Source: JASMTM01 sp964441735 (GTDB lineage: Bacteria > Thermotogota > Thermotogae > Petrotogales > Kosmotogaceae). Taken from it: DNA of 64,000 nt. Shown in pieces: positions 47,325-56,720 of the stretch. The notes below the pieces were generated by a model. It saw only the letters and a list, made by a program, of their open reading frames with translations, did no database searches and had not been told where the DNA came from. Every line of letters starts with the position of its first letter. The stretch's first letter is position 1. A program made the position numbers and the translations under genes. The stretch is from NCBI GenBank assembly GCA_964441735.1, contig CAYTVB010000003.1:21183-85182 (forward strand). Direction: 5' to 3'.

Positions 47325-48232
47325 AAAGGTTATATATCATTACCGGTTTTTTAGGAGCGGGTAAAACTACTTTTTTGAACAATGCAATTGCTTTAGTAAA
47401 TAAAAAAATTGATGTCGTAATAAATGAATTTGGAAAGGTTGGTTTTGATGGAAGACAGTTCAAAACTAACAGTATAAATATTTTTGAAATCAACGGAGGT
47501 TCAATTTTTTGTTCCTGTCGGGAACAGGATTTTTATAAAACGATGACAGAAATTGCTAAAACCGATACTGAATGTGTATTCATTGAAAGTTCAGGTCTGT
47601 CAGATCCCTCAAATATTGAACCTGTAATTTCAAGGGTAATCCAAAGAACAAAAAGGATCATAATAATTGAATCTGTAGTTGCAGTAGTTGATGCGTCGCG
47701 TTTTTTGAAGTTAACTGACATGTTTCCGGTTATTGAAAAGCAGATCAAAGCTGCTTCAACCATTATTGTAAACAAAACGGATATGGTTTCCACTGACGAT
47801 CTGGATGAAGTTATTAATGACTTAAGAAAACATAATGATGAAGCATCACTGGTAAAAACTGCCCACGGTAAGATTAAAGATATTTCAACAATCTCAGGGA
47901 AAGTTAAGAAGCTAAATGGTGTAACACTTAACAAACCAGCATTTCGCGAGAAATCAGTACTCATTGAATCGAAATGCGATTTACGGCTAAGGGATGTTAA
48001 GAACTTTCTTGAAAATATATCAGGGGAATTGTTGAGAGTAAAGGGCACTTTTTCGACATCTAAAAAAAGCTATTATGCTGACTGTGTTGAAAAACATATT
48101 AGTATTTCTGAAACAGATGATAATGAGAAAGGTCTTAGATTAAGTGTTATTGCGCCCAGAAACAAGCCTGTGGTAAGTTACATCAGAAATCAATGGTTAA
48201 AGTATTTCAACTGCCCGCTAAACTTCAAATGA
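47321..48232 (+). CDS. CobW/G3E-family GTPase, putative metallochaperone
   Basis: 303 residues. Walker A GFLGAGKTT (residues about 8-16), a metal-binding segment GGSIFCSCRE (C-x-C, where CobW proteins usually have C-x-C-C), the switch ESSGLSDP and specificity loop NKTD. G3E GTPases insert or deliver metals such as zinc, cobalt or nickel. Last gene of the 31377 operon, translationally coupled to the UroD-thioredoxin gene. Likely supplies zinc to the UroD-type methyltransferases, or helps load the corrinoid protein. No terminator is seen in the 119 nt that follow. Confidence 0.88.
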   Translation: MKRLYIITGFLGAGKTTFLNNAIALVNKKIDVVINEFGKVGFDGRQFKTNSINIFEINGGSIFCSCREQDFYKTMTEIAKTDTECVFIESSGLSDPSNIEPVISRVIQRTKRIIIIESVVAVVDASRFLKLTDMFPVIEKQIKAASTIIVNKTDMVSTDDLDEVINDLRKHNDEASLVKTAHGKIKDISTISGKVKKLNGVTLNKPAFREKSVLIESKCDLRLRDVKNFLENISGELLRVKGTFSTSKKSYYADCVEKHISISETDDNEKGLRLSVIAPRNKPVVSYIRNQWLKYFNCPLNFK

Positions 48233-48351
48233 ATTAACTCCTTTTATCTTAATTCGTTTCATTATTAAAAAACCCTTTTCAATACTATTTAACTAGCTTA
48301 TGTTATTATCAGTTAGGAAAACTAAGTAAGTGCTTATCTGGAGGTAAATAG

Positions 48352-49551
48352 ATGAAAAAGCGATTACCGCTTTTAATCACTTCTTTACTCAGGTTCATTG
48401 CAGTATTAAGTTTTGGAATGCTTTTACAATTAAGACTAAGAGAACTCGGAGCTTCTGTCTTTATAATAAGTTTATTAACCACCGTTAGAGGCGGAGTAAT
48501 GACCTTTGGGTCTCCTATCTGGGGAGCGTTAGCAGATGAAAAACAGTACCGCAAATCATTATTAATTTTCTTAGTAACTTTTCCCGGTTTTTTATACTTA
48601 TTGTATGCCTTTTTACAGGTGCCCTATCACTTCATTTTACTTGCGGGAGCAATAGCCTTTTTTTCATCAGGATTCAGACCTGTAGTACTTGCTGTAAGTA
48701 CAGTAAGTGCGGGTAATTCTGTGAGTAAATCTTCACGAGAAATTTCATTTATTAATGCAGCAAGTTCTCTGGGAATGTTTCTTGGAAGGATGCTCGTTTC
48801 TTTATTGCTAATAGTACTCAGTGTTCAGAATACGTTATTTTTGTTTGCTCTTCTGGTTTTTGCTGCTGCAGCACCGGCTTTAAAAATAAAGGAATCAAAA
48901 AGAACAGACGTGAGAGAACGACATGGCAACTTACTACATAGAATATTCCCCATTACAGTTGATCCCACACCGTTGAAACAAAATGGCCTATGGGCTGTTT
49001 ATCTTGGGAGCTTTATGAGACAACTTGGTATAGCCGGTATTATGTCGTTGATAGCGATTTATATGACTGAATCTGTTGGCCTTTCAGAGCCCCTTGCTGT
49101 TCTTCTTTCTGGAATTAATCCAGCGCTTCAGTTTTTTTCTCATTTATTTTTTGGTAGACTAATATCACATATTGGGCCAAAGGTAAGTACAGTGATAGGA
49201 ATTTTCCTATCAGCAATGACTGCTGTATTTCTTTCTTTGGCTAATGGCTGGATAATGATAGCTCTGGCATACGGATGCCTGGGCCTTGCATTTGGAGCAT
49301 TTATTAATGGAGCTTCTACTTTTATCACACTTAATTCTCCAAATGAAAGAAGAGCTGAGTTTCTTGGTTTACTAAGGTCTTCTCGTTCAATGGGATTTAT
49401 GGTAGGACCTATTACAGCAGGATTGATTGCAGAGAGTACCTTTACGGGTATGTTTGCATTTATGGCATCGGTGATGGCTATCAGTGGATTGATCGTTGTA
49501 ATTTTTAGTAAAGAAGATCGTTCACACGTAAATGAGAGGTTTAAGAGTTGA
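48352..49551 (+). CDS. MFS transporter
   Basis: 399 residues with about 12 membrane helices. The loop after helix 2 reads PIWGALADEKQYRK, the MFS motif A position, and FFGRLISHIG is its second-half counterpart. GGAGGT is placed 8 nt before the ATG. Overlaps the MATE gene by 4 nt. Substrate unknown; a sugar or drug exporter are both possible. Not obviously part of the mannoside operon, because a 119-nt gap with a weak promoter-like region precedes it. Confidence 0.8.
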   Translation: MKKRLPLLITSLLRFIAVLSFGMLLQLRLRELGASVFIISLLTTVRGGVMTFGSPIWGALADEKQYRKSLLIFLVTFPGFLYLLYAFLQVPYHFILLAGAIAFFSSGFRPVVLAVSTVSAGNSVSKSSREISFINAASSLGMFLGRMLVSLLLIVLSVQNTLFLFALLVFAAAAPALKIKESKRTDVRERHGNLLHRIFPITVDPTPLKQNGLWAVYLGSFMRQLGIAGIMSLIAIYMTESVGLSEPLAVLLSGINPALQFFSHLFFGRLISHIGPKVSTVIGIFLSAMTAVFLSLANGWIMIALAYGCLGLAFGAFINGASTFITLNSPNERRAEFLGLLRSSRSMGFMVGPITAGLIAESTFTGMFAFMASVMAISGLIVVIFSKEDRSHVNERFKS

Positions 49552-50882
49552 CAGATTTTACCAGAAGAATTCTTAACATTGCTATACCAATAACAATACA
49601 AAATTTAATATCGGTTGGGCTTAATCTTGTTGATAATATCATGATAGGACAACTTGGTGCTGTATCAATAGCATCAGTTGGTATTGTCAATCAAGTAGTC
49701 TTTATACTAATGCTCATAACCTTTGGTGCAGCAAGTGGTTCGGGTGTTTTTGTTTCTCAATACTGGGGCATAAAAGACATGGCAAGTATTGAAAAGACTG
49801 TAGCTCATATAATGAAGATAACCATTTCAGCTGCGGTTATCTTTTTTGTTTTGCTTTTTGTTGTTCCCGAGTGGTTAATGTCTCTTTTTAGCGAAGATAT
49901 AGCTGTTATCCAGCTGGGAGCTGAATATTCCAAAATAATATCATTCACAACTTTTTTTACCTCGTTTAGTTTTATAATGGCAATGGTTTTAAGGACTGTA
50001 GAGAGAGCAAAAATACCAATGTATATCAGTCTGGTAGCTCTTGCTGTCAATACAATAAGTAACTACTTACTCATTTTTGGAATAGGCTTCTTTCCGGAAT
50101 TAGGTGTTAAAGGAGCAGCAATTGCCACATTATTTTCCAGAATTATTGAGTTTTCATTATATATATATGCTTTACGCAAAGATTGGACACCAATAAAGAT
50201 CAATTTCAAAAGTCTGATTAGCTTTGATGGAATATTCTTCAAAAGACTTATGAAAATTGCATCTCCCGTAATAGCCAATGAATTCTTCTGGAGTCTTGGA
50301 ATAACAATGTATTCGGTAGTGCTTGCAAAAATGAGTACAGAGGCTATAGCTGTAAGAAATATTGAACATACAATTGGTAGCTTTGGATTAATATTTTTTG
50401 GTGGGGTTTCTGCGGCGACAGTTGTATTGGTGGGCTCTGAACTGGGTAAAAATAACTATGAAGGAGCTATAAAAAATGCAAACGCACTTCTAAAGATTAC
50501 TCTTGTTCTGGCAGTAATATCCGGTCTGGGTGTTATCGCACTTTCCTGGGGAATAATTGATTTCTATAATGTAAGCGAAGATTTAAAGGTCACATTGATC
50601 ACTGTGATGGTTATTATGGGTTTATCTCAACCACTCAGAATGTTTAACAATGTTAATCTGGTTGGAGTTTTACGAAGCGGAGGAGATACAAAGATAGTTC
50701 TTTTCCTTGAGATATTTAGTCTGTGGGCAATAGGAATACCTCTTGTTGCAATCAGTGGATTAGCGCTAAAATGGTCTATACCTCTGGTTTACTTAATGAT
50801 GCTACCAGAACAGGGTTTCAAAGGTTTTTTTGGCATTTTACGATTAAAATCGGGTAAATGGGCGAAAAAGGTCATCGATTAA
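49548..50882 (+). CDS. MATE-family efflux transporter
   Basis: 444 residues, 12 membrane helices. N-terminal IPITIQNLISVGLNLVDNIMIGQLG and GASGSGVFVSQYWG-like segments are MATE signatures; the second half repeats the layout. Exchanges cations for drugs or metabolites across the inner membrane. Start is TTG 49548 overlapping the MFS stop by 4 nt (TTGA), with GAGAGG upstream. Confidence 0.9.
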   Translation: MTDFTRRILNIAIPITIQNLISVGLNLVDNIMIGQLGAVSIASVGIVNQVVFILMLITFGAASGSGVFVSQYWGIKDMASIEKTVAHIMKITISAAVIFFVLLFVVPEWLMSLFSEDIAVIQLGAEYSKIISFTTFFTSFSFIMAMVLRTVERAKIPMYISLVALAVNTISNYLLIFGIGFFPELGVKGAAIATLFSRIIEFSLYIYALRKDWTPIKINFKSLISFDGIFFKRLMKIASPVIANEFFWSLGITMYSVVLAKMSTEAIAVRNIEHTIGSFGLIFFGGVSAATVVLVGSELGKNNYEGAIKNANALLKITLVLAVISGLGVIALSWGIIDFYNVSEDLKVTLITVMVIMGLSQPLRMFNNVNLVGVLRSGGDTKIVLFLEIFSLWAIGIPLVAISGLALKWSIPLVYLMMLPEQGFKGFFGILRLKSGKWAKKVID

Positions 50883-50896
50883 TGGAGTGATATCTG

Positions 50897-52120
50897 TTGG
50901 CAGTGAAGAAAGACAGGCAATTTTATAAATTTGCTTCATATGGTTTTTTAAAAAATCTGAGATTCTTTGAACCTTTCATTATTCTCTTTTTCAGACAGAT
51001 GGGTTTTTCTTTTTTACAGATTGGGATACTTTTTTCTGTTAGAGAAGTTTCTACAAATTTACTTGAATTACCTACAGGATTTATCGCAGACCTCTATGGT
51101 CGTAAGATATCAATGGTTTTTGCAATGATCTCGTATATTATTTCTTTTTTGATTTTTTTCTTTTTCCCTCAGTTTTTTATCTATGCACTTGCAATGGTAC
51201 TTTTTGGTATGGGAGAGGCTTTGAGATCCGGTACTCACAAAGCAATGATTCTTGAGTATTTAAGGATAAACGATTCTCTTGATACCAGAGCTGAATACTA
51301 TGGTTCAACACGTGCTGCTTCTCAAATGGGTTCTGCATTAAATTCCTTGATTGCTGCAGGAATAGTTTTCTGGAGTGGCGATTACAAAGTCGTCTTTCTT
51401 GCAGCTTTGATACCTTATGTTGGGAATTTGATTAATCTAGCTACATATCCAAAAGAACTTGATGGAGAGATAAAGAAAAAAAGTAAAAAAGAAACCTTTA
51501 AAGACTTTTTTTCAATTTTTAAGAACAAATATTCTTTAAAAGGGATTTTTAACAGCACGGTTTTTGATGCATTTTTCAAGACGATATCAGTTTATCTTCA
51601 ACCAGTTTTACAGGGGCTTGCCCTTTCATTACCTTTTTTGCTTAATTTTGAAGACGAAGAAAGAACAGCATTAATAGTAGGAATTGTATATTTTTTCATA
51701 TATCTTGCGACAAGCTATGCGTCCAAGAACGCTGACAAAATTAGAAAAAGGGTTGGTAAGATTGAATTTGCCATTAATGTTACATTCTTAATTGGGGCAA
51801 TGATAATAGTATTATCCGGAGTATTTCAATATCTTGATTTAAGAGTACTAACCGTCATTATGTTCATGGGATTGTATATTTTACAGAATTTAAGAAGGCC
51901 ATTGAACATATCATATATTAGCGAGAAGATTTCACACAGAACGATGGCATCGGGTTTGTCAGCCGAATCACAGTTGAAAACAATACTTATGGCAATACTG
52001 GCTCCCGTCATAGGTTTTTTGGCGGATAGTATTGGAATAGCCATGGCAATTGTTCTTGGCGGTTTGATTATGGGCGGTTTATATGTTCTGGTACGATTGA
52101 AAATAGACGAGAAAGGGTGA
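50897..52120 (+). CDS. MFS transporter
   Basis: 407 residues, about 12 helices. Motif A reads GFIADLYGRKIS. It is a different MFS branch from the 48352 protein, with the opening FKNLRFFEPFIILFF-like helix seen in putative multidrug/antibiotic MFS proteins. Start TTG 50897 with GGAGTGA upstream. Third transporter gene in a row, followed by threonine aldolase with little or no gap. Substrate unknown. Confidence 0.8.
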   Translation: MAVKKDRQFYKFASYGFLKNLRFFEPFIILFFRQMGFSFLQIGILFSVREVSTNLLELPTGFIADLYGRKISMVFAMISYIISFLIFFFFPQFFIYALAMVLFGMGEALRSGTHKAMILEYLRINDSLDTRAEYYGSTRAASQMGSALNSLIAAGIVFWSGDYKVVFLAALIPYVGNLINLATYPKELDGEIKKKSKKETFKDFFSIFKNKYSLKGIFNSTVFDAFFKTISVYLQPVLQGLALSLPFLLNFEDEERTALIVGIVYFFIYLATSYASKNADKIRKRVGKIEFAINVTFLIGAMIIVLSGVFQYLDLRVLTVIMFMGLYILQNLRRPLNISYISEKISHRTMASGLSAESQLKTILMAILAPVIGFLADSIGIAMAIVLGGLIMGGLYVLVRLKIDEKG

Positions 52121-52125
52121 TGTAT

Positions 52126-53145
52126 ATGAAATGGATCGATATTAGAAGTGACACAGTAACAAAACCTACGCCAGAGATGCGAAAAGCTACGTATGAAGCT
52201 GAAGTTGGAGATGACGTTTACGGTGATGATCCAACGGTAAACAGGCTCGAAAAATTGTCTGCAAAGATTTTGGGAAAGGAAGACGCACTTTTTGTTCCCT
52301 CTGGAACTTTCGGAAATCAGCTTGCGATAATGACCCATACAAATATGGGTGATGAAATCATGCTTGCAGATTCAAACCACATCTTCGTGCATGAAGTTGG
52401 GGCGTCCTCTGTTATAGCTTCAGTACAAATGAGGACTCTTGAATGTGATGATGGAAAACCGGAAATTTCCAAAATCGAACATTCAATAAGAGAACAGGAT
52501 ATACACTTTCCAAAAACAGGCCTTATATGTATGGAAAACGCTCATTCGTCAGGAAGAACTATTGATCTTGATTATTTAATAAAAGTAAAGAAATTGGCTC
52601 AAGAACACAAAATTCCTGTTCATCTGGATGGTGCACGAATTTTTAATGCAGCAATTGCATTAGAAGTAGATCCAAAAGATATAGCTGGTACTGCAGATTC
52701 TGTAATGTTTTGTCTCTCTAAAGGGCTTTCAGCTCCCATTGGTTCTATTCTTGCAGGAAATAAAAATTTTATAGAGAAAGCCAGGAAAGGGAGAAAACTT
52801 ATGGGTGGAGGAATGCGCCAGGCAGGAATTATTGCTGCAGCTGGAATAGTTGCTTTGGAAACGATGATTGAGAGACTCGGGGAAGATCATTTAAACGCAA
52901 GAATATTGGCGGGAAAATTATCTGATATTCCTGTTGTAAATGTACTGGAAGATCAGCTGGATATTAATATGGTTTTCTTTACTCTTAATAAAGAAAATAA
53001 AATAAATTTAGTTGAATTAATGAAAGATAAAGGTATTAAAATAAATCCATCTGAAAATGGAGTCTTTAGATTTGTCACGAACAAAGATATTACCAAAAAA
53101 GATATTGATGAAGTAACAAAAGCTATTGAAGGAATTCTAGGCTAA
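52126..53145 (+). CDS. ltaE: L-threonine aldolase
   Basis: 339-residue PLP enzyme of fold type I that splits L-threonine or allo-threonine into glycine and acetaldehyde. Opening IDIRSDTVTKPTPEMR, VGDDVYGDDPTV, HLDGARIFNAA and the PLP-binding Lys in CLSKGLSAPIGS are all standard. I prefer ATG 52126 (AAAGGG 8 nt upstream) over GTG 52117 and ATG 52120, since the family begins close to the IDIRSDT block. Coupled to the MFS gene upstream. Confidence 0.93.
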   Translation: MKWIDIRSDTVTKPTPEMRKATYEAEVGDDVYGDDPTVNRLEKLSAKILGKEDALFVPSGTFGNQLAIMTHTNMGDEIMLADSNHIFVHEVGASSVIASVQMRTLECDDGKPEISKIEHSIREQDIHFPKTGLICMENAHSSGRTIDLDYLIKVKKLAQEHKIPVHLDGARIFNAAIALEVDPKDIAGTADSVMFCLSKGLSAPIGSILAGNKNFIEKARKGRKLMGGGMRQAGIIAAAGIVALETMIERLGEDHLNARILAGKLSDIPVVNVLEDQLDINMVFFTLNKENKINLVELMKDKGIKINPSENGVFRFVTNKDITKKDIDEVTKAIEGILG

Positions 53146-53273
53146 GAAGAACCGGCTATTGTCTGAGTTGGTTCTGAAAGGGTTTCTTTCTAGTTTAGTT
53201 TTAGTTAAGTAATAGTATTTTTTTAAAAATAGCAAATACTTTGTTGAAAATATCTTTATAACTCACTTTGCGC

Positions 53274-53302
53274 TTGGTTATGATTCAATAAAGCATTATA
53301 AT
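53274..53302 (+). promoter_or_regulatory. Promoter of the ATP-grasp gene
   Basis: Consensus -10 TATAAT (53297-53302), 17 nt after a weak -35 TTGGTT (53274-53279). Lies in a 203-nt gap after threonine aldolase, which otherwise shows nothing I can name. Confidence 0.55.
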
Positions 53303-53348
53303 GTGATTATAATTTGATAGTTCAGTTATTAATCTGGGGGTGAAACGG

Positions 53349-54611
53349 TTGGCTAAAATACTGGTCACAGCAGTAAGAAATATGTATGGTTTAAACACGA
53401 TCAGGATTTTGAGCGCTGAAGGTCACGAAATTTTCGCAGCGGACAGTATAAAGTTTAGTGGAGGTACTTTTTCAAAATATGTAAAAAAAAGCATTGTATA
53501 TCCTGAAGTTAGCAAGGACGCAAAAGGATTTATAAAAACGTTATTAGATTTTATTGAAAAAGAGCATATCGAATATATTATTCCAAGTTTTGAAGAGGCT
53601 TATGTAATATCATATTATAAAGAAAAATTCAAAAATAAAGTAAAAATGCTAATCGAAGATTACGAAAAGCTTATGATCTTACACGATAAATACTCATTGA
53701 CACAACTTTCAGAACAACTTGGCATTAACACTCCAAGTACAGTTCTTTTGAAAGATTTTGTACCCGAAGAATGGGATTACCCTATTGTCTTGAAACCAAA
53801 GAAGAACCGTGCTGCCATGGGTATAAAGAAGGTTGATAACAGAGAACAATTGAATAAGATATTGAGGAAAATTAAGAAAGATGACTATATGGTTCAAGAG
53901 TATATAGATCATAAGCAATATTGCACAACAGGAATTGCATATAATGGGAAGCTAATAGGTAATGTCATTTACAAAAATTTAAGAGAGTTTCCTGAATCGG
54001 GCGGCTTTGGTACATACAGGGTAAGTTGCGATATACCTGAAATCATAACTAATGTTAAGAAACTGGTTTCAGAGTTAGACTATACAGGATTTATTTGTGT
54101 TGACCATTTATACGATGCAAAAACAGGTAATTATTATATAACGGATGTTAACCCTCGTATGAGCCCGGGATTATACACCGCTTATATGGCGGGTTTAAAT
54201 CTTCCAAAAATGTATCTTGATTTGATTGATAATCCTCAAAATGTTCAACAGCAATTTGCTCCAGAGGGAAAGGTGTCTTATACAGGATTCCTTGAGTTAG
54301 GCTGGTTCTTATCTGTTTTATTCAAAGGTAAATTTAGAAGTATTGGTGAATATTTCAAGCAAAAAAAAGTACATGGTGCTGACGATGTGTGGGATAAGAA
54401 AGATGTTGTACCCGCGTTTATCACCTTGTTTACTATGCTTTATTCAGCTATTGTTGGGCCATTTTACAAATGGGGAGACGAAGAAATATTTCTTAAAAAG
54501 ACGTTTTACGAAGATAAGTATTTCCAAAAAACCAACAAACTAATAGAACTGGAAAGAAAATATTGCGAAGAACATTCTAAAGAAAAAGAGCGAGTTGTTT
54601 CCGGTCTATAA
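53349..54611 (+). CDS. ATP-grasp ligase of unknown specificity
   Basis: About 420 residues. A Rossmann-like N-terminal domain (KILVTAVRNMYGLNTIRILSAEGHEI) resembles the pre-ATP-grasp fold. The ATP-grasp core follows: PIVLKPKKNRAAMGI, YMVQEYIDHKQYC and a metal-site ITDVNPRMSPG. Members ligate carboxylates to amines or act as carbamoyl-phosphate-synthase-like proteins. The last 90 residues look like an added helical region. Start is either GTG 53340 or TTG 53349; GGGGGTGA fits TTG 53349 better. It has its own promoter and no functional neighbour that reveals a substrate. Confidence 0.8.
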   Translation: MAKILVTAVRNMYGLNTIRILSAEGHEIFAADSIKFSGGTFSKYVKKSIVYPEVSKDAKGFIKTLLDFIEKEHIEYIIPSFEEAYVISYYKEKFKNKVKMLIEDYEKLMILHDKYSLTQLSEQLGINTPSTVLLKDFVPEEWDYPIVLKPKKNRAAMGIKKVDNREQLNKILRKIKKDDYMVQEYIDHKQYCTTGIAYNGKLIGNVIYKNLREFPESGGFGTYRVSCDIPEIITNVKKLVSELDYTGFICVDHLYDAKTGNYYITDVNPRMSPGLYTAYMAGLNLPKMYLDLIDNPQNVQQQFAPEGKVSYTGFLELGWFLSVLFKGKFRSIGEYFKQKKVHGADDVWDKKDVVPAFITLFTMLYSAIVGPFYKWGDEEIFLKKTFYEDKYFQKTNKLIELERKYCEEHSKEKERVVSGL

Positions 54612-54678
54612 ACATTTTGCCTCTGTCAAATGTATTATAGGTTTAGCCACGTGTTATTATTAAGCAGAGGTGAAGCTC

Positions 54679-55368
54679 ATGACTTCTCATAGTAGAATAT
54701 TGTGGTTGCATGAAAGAATAATAAGAGGTCATTTCCCTTCGCTAAAGGAATTTAGCGATCATTTTAATATATCTAGAAGTCAGGCTTCCAGAGAGATTAG
54801 CTATCTCAGATATAAATTAAAGGCTCCTTTAAGATTTTCAATGGCTAATAAAGGTTATTATTACAGCAGTGAATTTTCGATACCATCACTGTTTGTTGGA
54901 ACAGAAACCAACGAAAACACAGAGAGAACTTCGATTCAAAGAGTTAATCCTACATTATACAATGCATTAAAAGAATCCCTTGAAGTGAAAATTGATGAAC
55001 AGGATAAGAAGCTTGTTCCCTTTTATGTTGATCTCAGAAAAGAAACCGTTCTGTGCTATTTTCCAGAAAAAAATGAAACCGGTGGTGTTTTACTGGAAAG
55101 ATTTAATTCGCTTGTGTTAACAGGCAGGAGATTTAGTTTTGTATATGGATTTGATTTTGAAAAATATCGAAGTGGTTTACTGAATAAAACCCTCAGATGC
55201 GTAAGAGTGAAAATAGACAATACAAAAAAAATTCTTCTTTACAGTAACGAAACAGAATTGCTGGACTGGCTCTCAAAAAATGCCTCAAAAAAACCCGTGT
55301 TAAACGACAAAAAAATAAAAGAGAAACTGCGCAGAAAACTCAAATTACTCGAAGAATTACTCGATTAA
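54679..55368 (+). CDS. Helix-turn-helix transcriptional regulator (DeoR/WYL-like)
   Basis: 229 residues from ATG 54679, with GAGGTGA 5 nt upstream; GTG 54670 is within that ribosome binding site. N-terminal winged HTH, SLKEFSDHFNISRSQASREISYLR, as in regulators that carry a WYL domain. The C-terminal part (about 100-229) has alternating strands but I do not see the W-Y-L triplet, so ligand binding is unknown. Target also unknown. Confidence 0.7.
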   Translation: MTSHSRILWLHERIIRGHFPSLKEFSDHFNISRSQASREISYLRYKLKAPLRFSMANKGYYYSSEFSIPSLFVGTETNENTERTSIQRVNPTLYNALKESLEVKIDEQDKKLVPFYVDLRKETVLCYFPEKNETGGVLLERFNSLVLTGRRFSFVYGFDFEKYRSGLLNKTLRCVRVKIDNTKKILLYSNETELLDWLSKNASKKPVLNDKKIKEKLRRKLKLLEELLD

Positions 55369-55520
55369 TAGCATAACAACTATATCCGCTCCGCTAATTG
55401 GATTATATCATATGAATAAGTCGTATGACAAATTTATATCATTTTTCTTTTGATAGTGAAATATATTATCATTTCTGTGGTAAATTAAATTGGGATAATA
55501 TTTTATATTGAGGGATCTAA

Positions 55521-56267
55521 ATGGAAGAGAGTACTGTACAGGTATTATCATTAAATGATATTTTTCTAGTATTTATAATCATGTTTTTTATTGTAGTAGC
55601 CGGAATGGTTACATTGTGGTTATTTAGACGTTATCGATGGACTAAAGCAGGACTTAGGGAAGTTAAAAGGATGTCAAGAAGGGAATTTATTAATTTTGTC
55701 AATTTTCATTTTATGCGCCTTGGATACATTACAGAAAAGACACGTCAGGCGGGAGAAACATCAGCTGATTTCATTGTCAAAAAAAATAATGTTAAATCAG
55801 CTGTTCTTGTCATTAGAAGTGATAGAAAGATCGGTGTAAAAATAGTAGAAAGTGTTCTAGGTGCGTATAGATTTCTGGATTGTTCAAGATCCATTGTAGT
55901 AACAGATAACTTTTTTTCTGACGAAGTTAAAGAATTGGCGGAAGAAAATAATATTGAACTCTGGGATAAAAACAAGCTTGCTTCATCAATAATTGCAGTA
56001 AAGAAAGGTAAGAGTTTCTGGTCAACTGTAAAAAATTTAATTAGCTTCAACAGGTATGTAAACGGTTTTTTTGGAAACGCGGACAGGAGAATTAACAATG
56101 AAAATGTAGAATCAATCTGTGCTGTGTGCGGTGCTGAAGTTTCCGAGGAAACAAAAAACTACTGTCTGAAGCATAAAGAGATATTTTTTGGTAAAGTTTA
56201 TTGTGAAAAACACCAGAAGCCTTTGATTGATGATTTCATGAAAAAGAAAGAAAGACTTTCAAAATAA
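55521..56267 (+). CDS. Membrane-anchored degenerate Mrr-like protein with zinc-finger tail
   Basis: 248 residues. One N-terminal membrane helix (about 13-37), then a restriction-endonuclease-like Mrr domain (about 50-155; KIGVKIVESVLGAYRF and the VVTDNFFSDEVKELAE block are typical). The Asp of the active site is present in SADF, but the usual Q/E-x-K is V-I-R, so nuclease activity is doubtful. The C-terminal 55 residues hold CAVC, CLKH and CEKH, enough ligands for one or two zinc sites. It lies 24 nt before mgsA. Function unknown. Confidence 0.7.
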   Translation: MEESTVQVLSLNDIFLVFIIMFFIVVAGMVTLWLFRRYRWTKAGLREVKRMSRREFINFVNFHFMRLGYITEKTRQAGETSADFIVKKNNVKSAVLVIRSDRKIGVKIVESVLGAYRFLDCSRSIVVTDNFFSDEVKELAEENNIELWDKNKLASSIIAVKKGKSFWSTVKNLISFNRYVNGFFGNADRRINNENVESICAVCGAEVSEETKNYCLKHKEIFFGKVYCEKHQKPLIDDFMKKKERLSK

Positions 56268-56291
56268 AGTACAAGACAATGGGGGAATATT

Positions 56292-56720
56292 ATGGATAAG
56301 CCAAGAATAGCCTTAATAGCACATGATAAGAAAAAGATTGATCTAATTATGTTCGTTAAAGAACATGTCAAAACTTTCAAACAGAGTGAACTTTACGCTA
56401 CTGGAAATACAGGGTTGTTGATTGAAGAGAAGGTTAAATTGAAGGTTAACAAGGTTAGATCTGGTCCCCACGGCGGAGATTTACAGATTGGTGGTTTGTT
56501 GGCAAGTGAAAAAATTGATTTTGTGATATTTCTGCGTGATCCTCTTACAGCTCAACCTCACGAACCTGATGTTTCAGCTCTTTTAAGAGTTTGTGATGTC
56601 CATAATATTCCACTGGCAACAAACCTTGCTTCAGCAGAAGCCCTGGTAATAGAAATCGAAAAACAATTGAAAGACAGTTTAAATACTGGCAACGGAGAGA
56701 ATAGAGGCGGGGAAGAGTGA
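56292..56720 (+). CDS. mgsA: Methylglyoxal synthase
   Basis: 142-residue enzyme turning dihydroxyacetone phosphate into methylglyoxal and phosphate, a glycolytic bypass under phosphate limitation or sugar overload. IALIAHDKKK opening, ATGNTG phosphate loop, SGPHGGDLQIG with catalytic Asp, and the DPLTAQPHEPDV block are textbook. GGGGGA precedes the ATG. Its last 42 nt overlap the converging dinB gene. It suits a sugar-degrading organism. Confidence 0.95.
   Translation: MDKPRIALIAHDKKKIDLIMFVKEHVKTFKQSELYATGNTGLLIEEKVKLKVNKVRSGPHGGDLQIGGLLASEKIDFVIFLRDPLTAQPHEPDVSALLRVCDVHNIPLATNLASAEALVIEIEKQLKDSLNTGNGENRGGEE

Noticed and set aside
53148..53176. A terminator after threonine aldolase
   Set aside because: AGAACC/GGTTCT could pair but the loop is about 17 nt and no T run follows at once.
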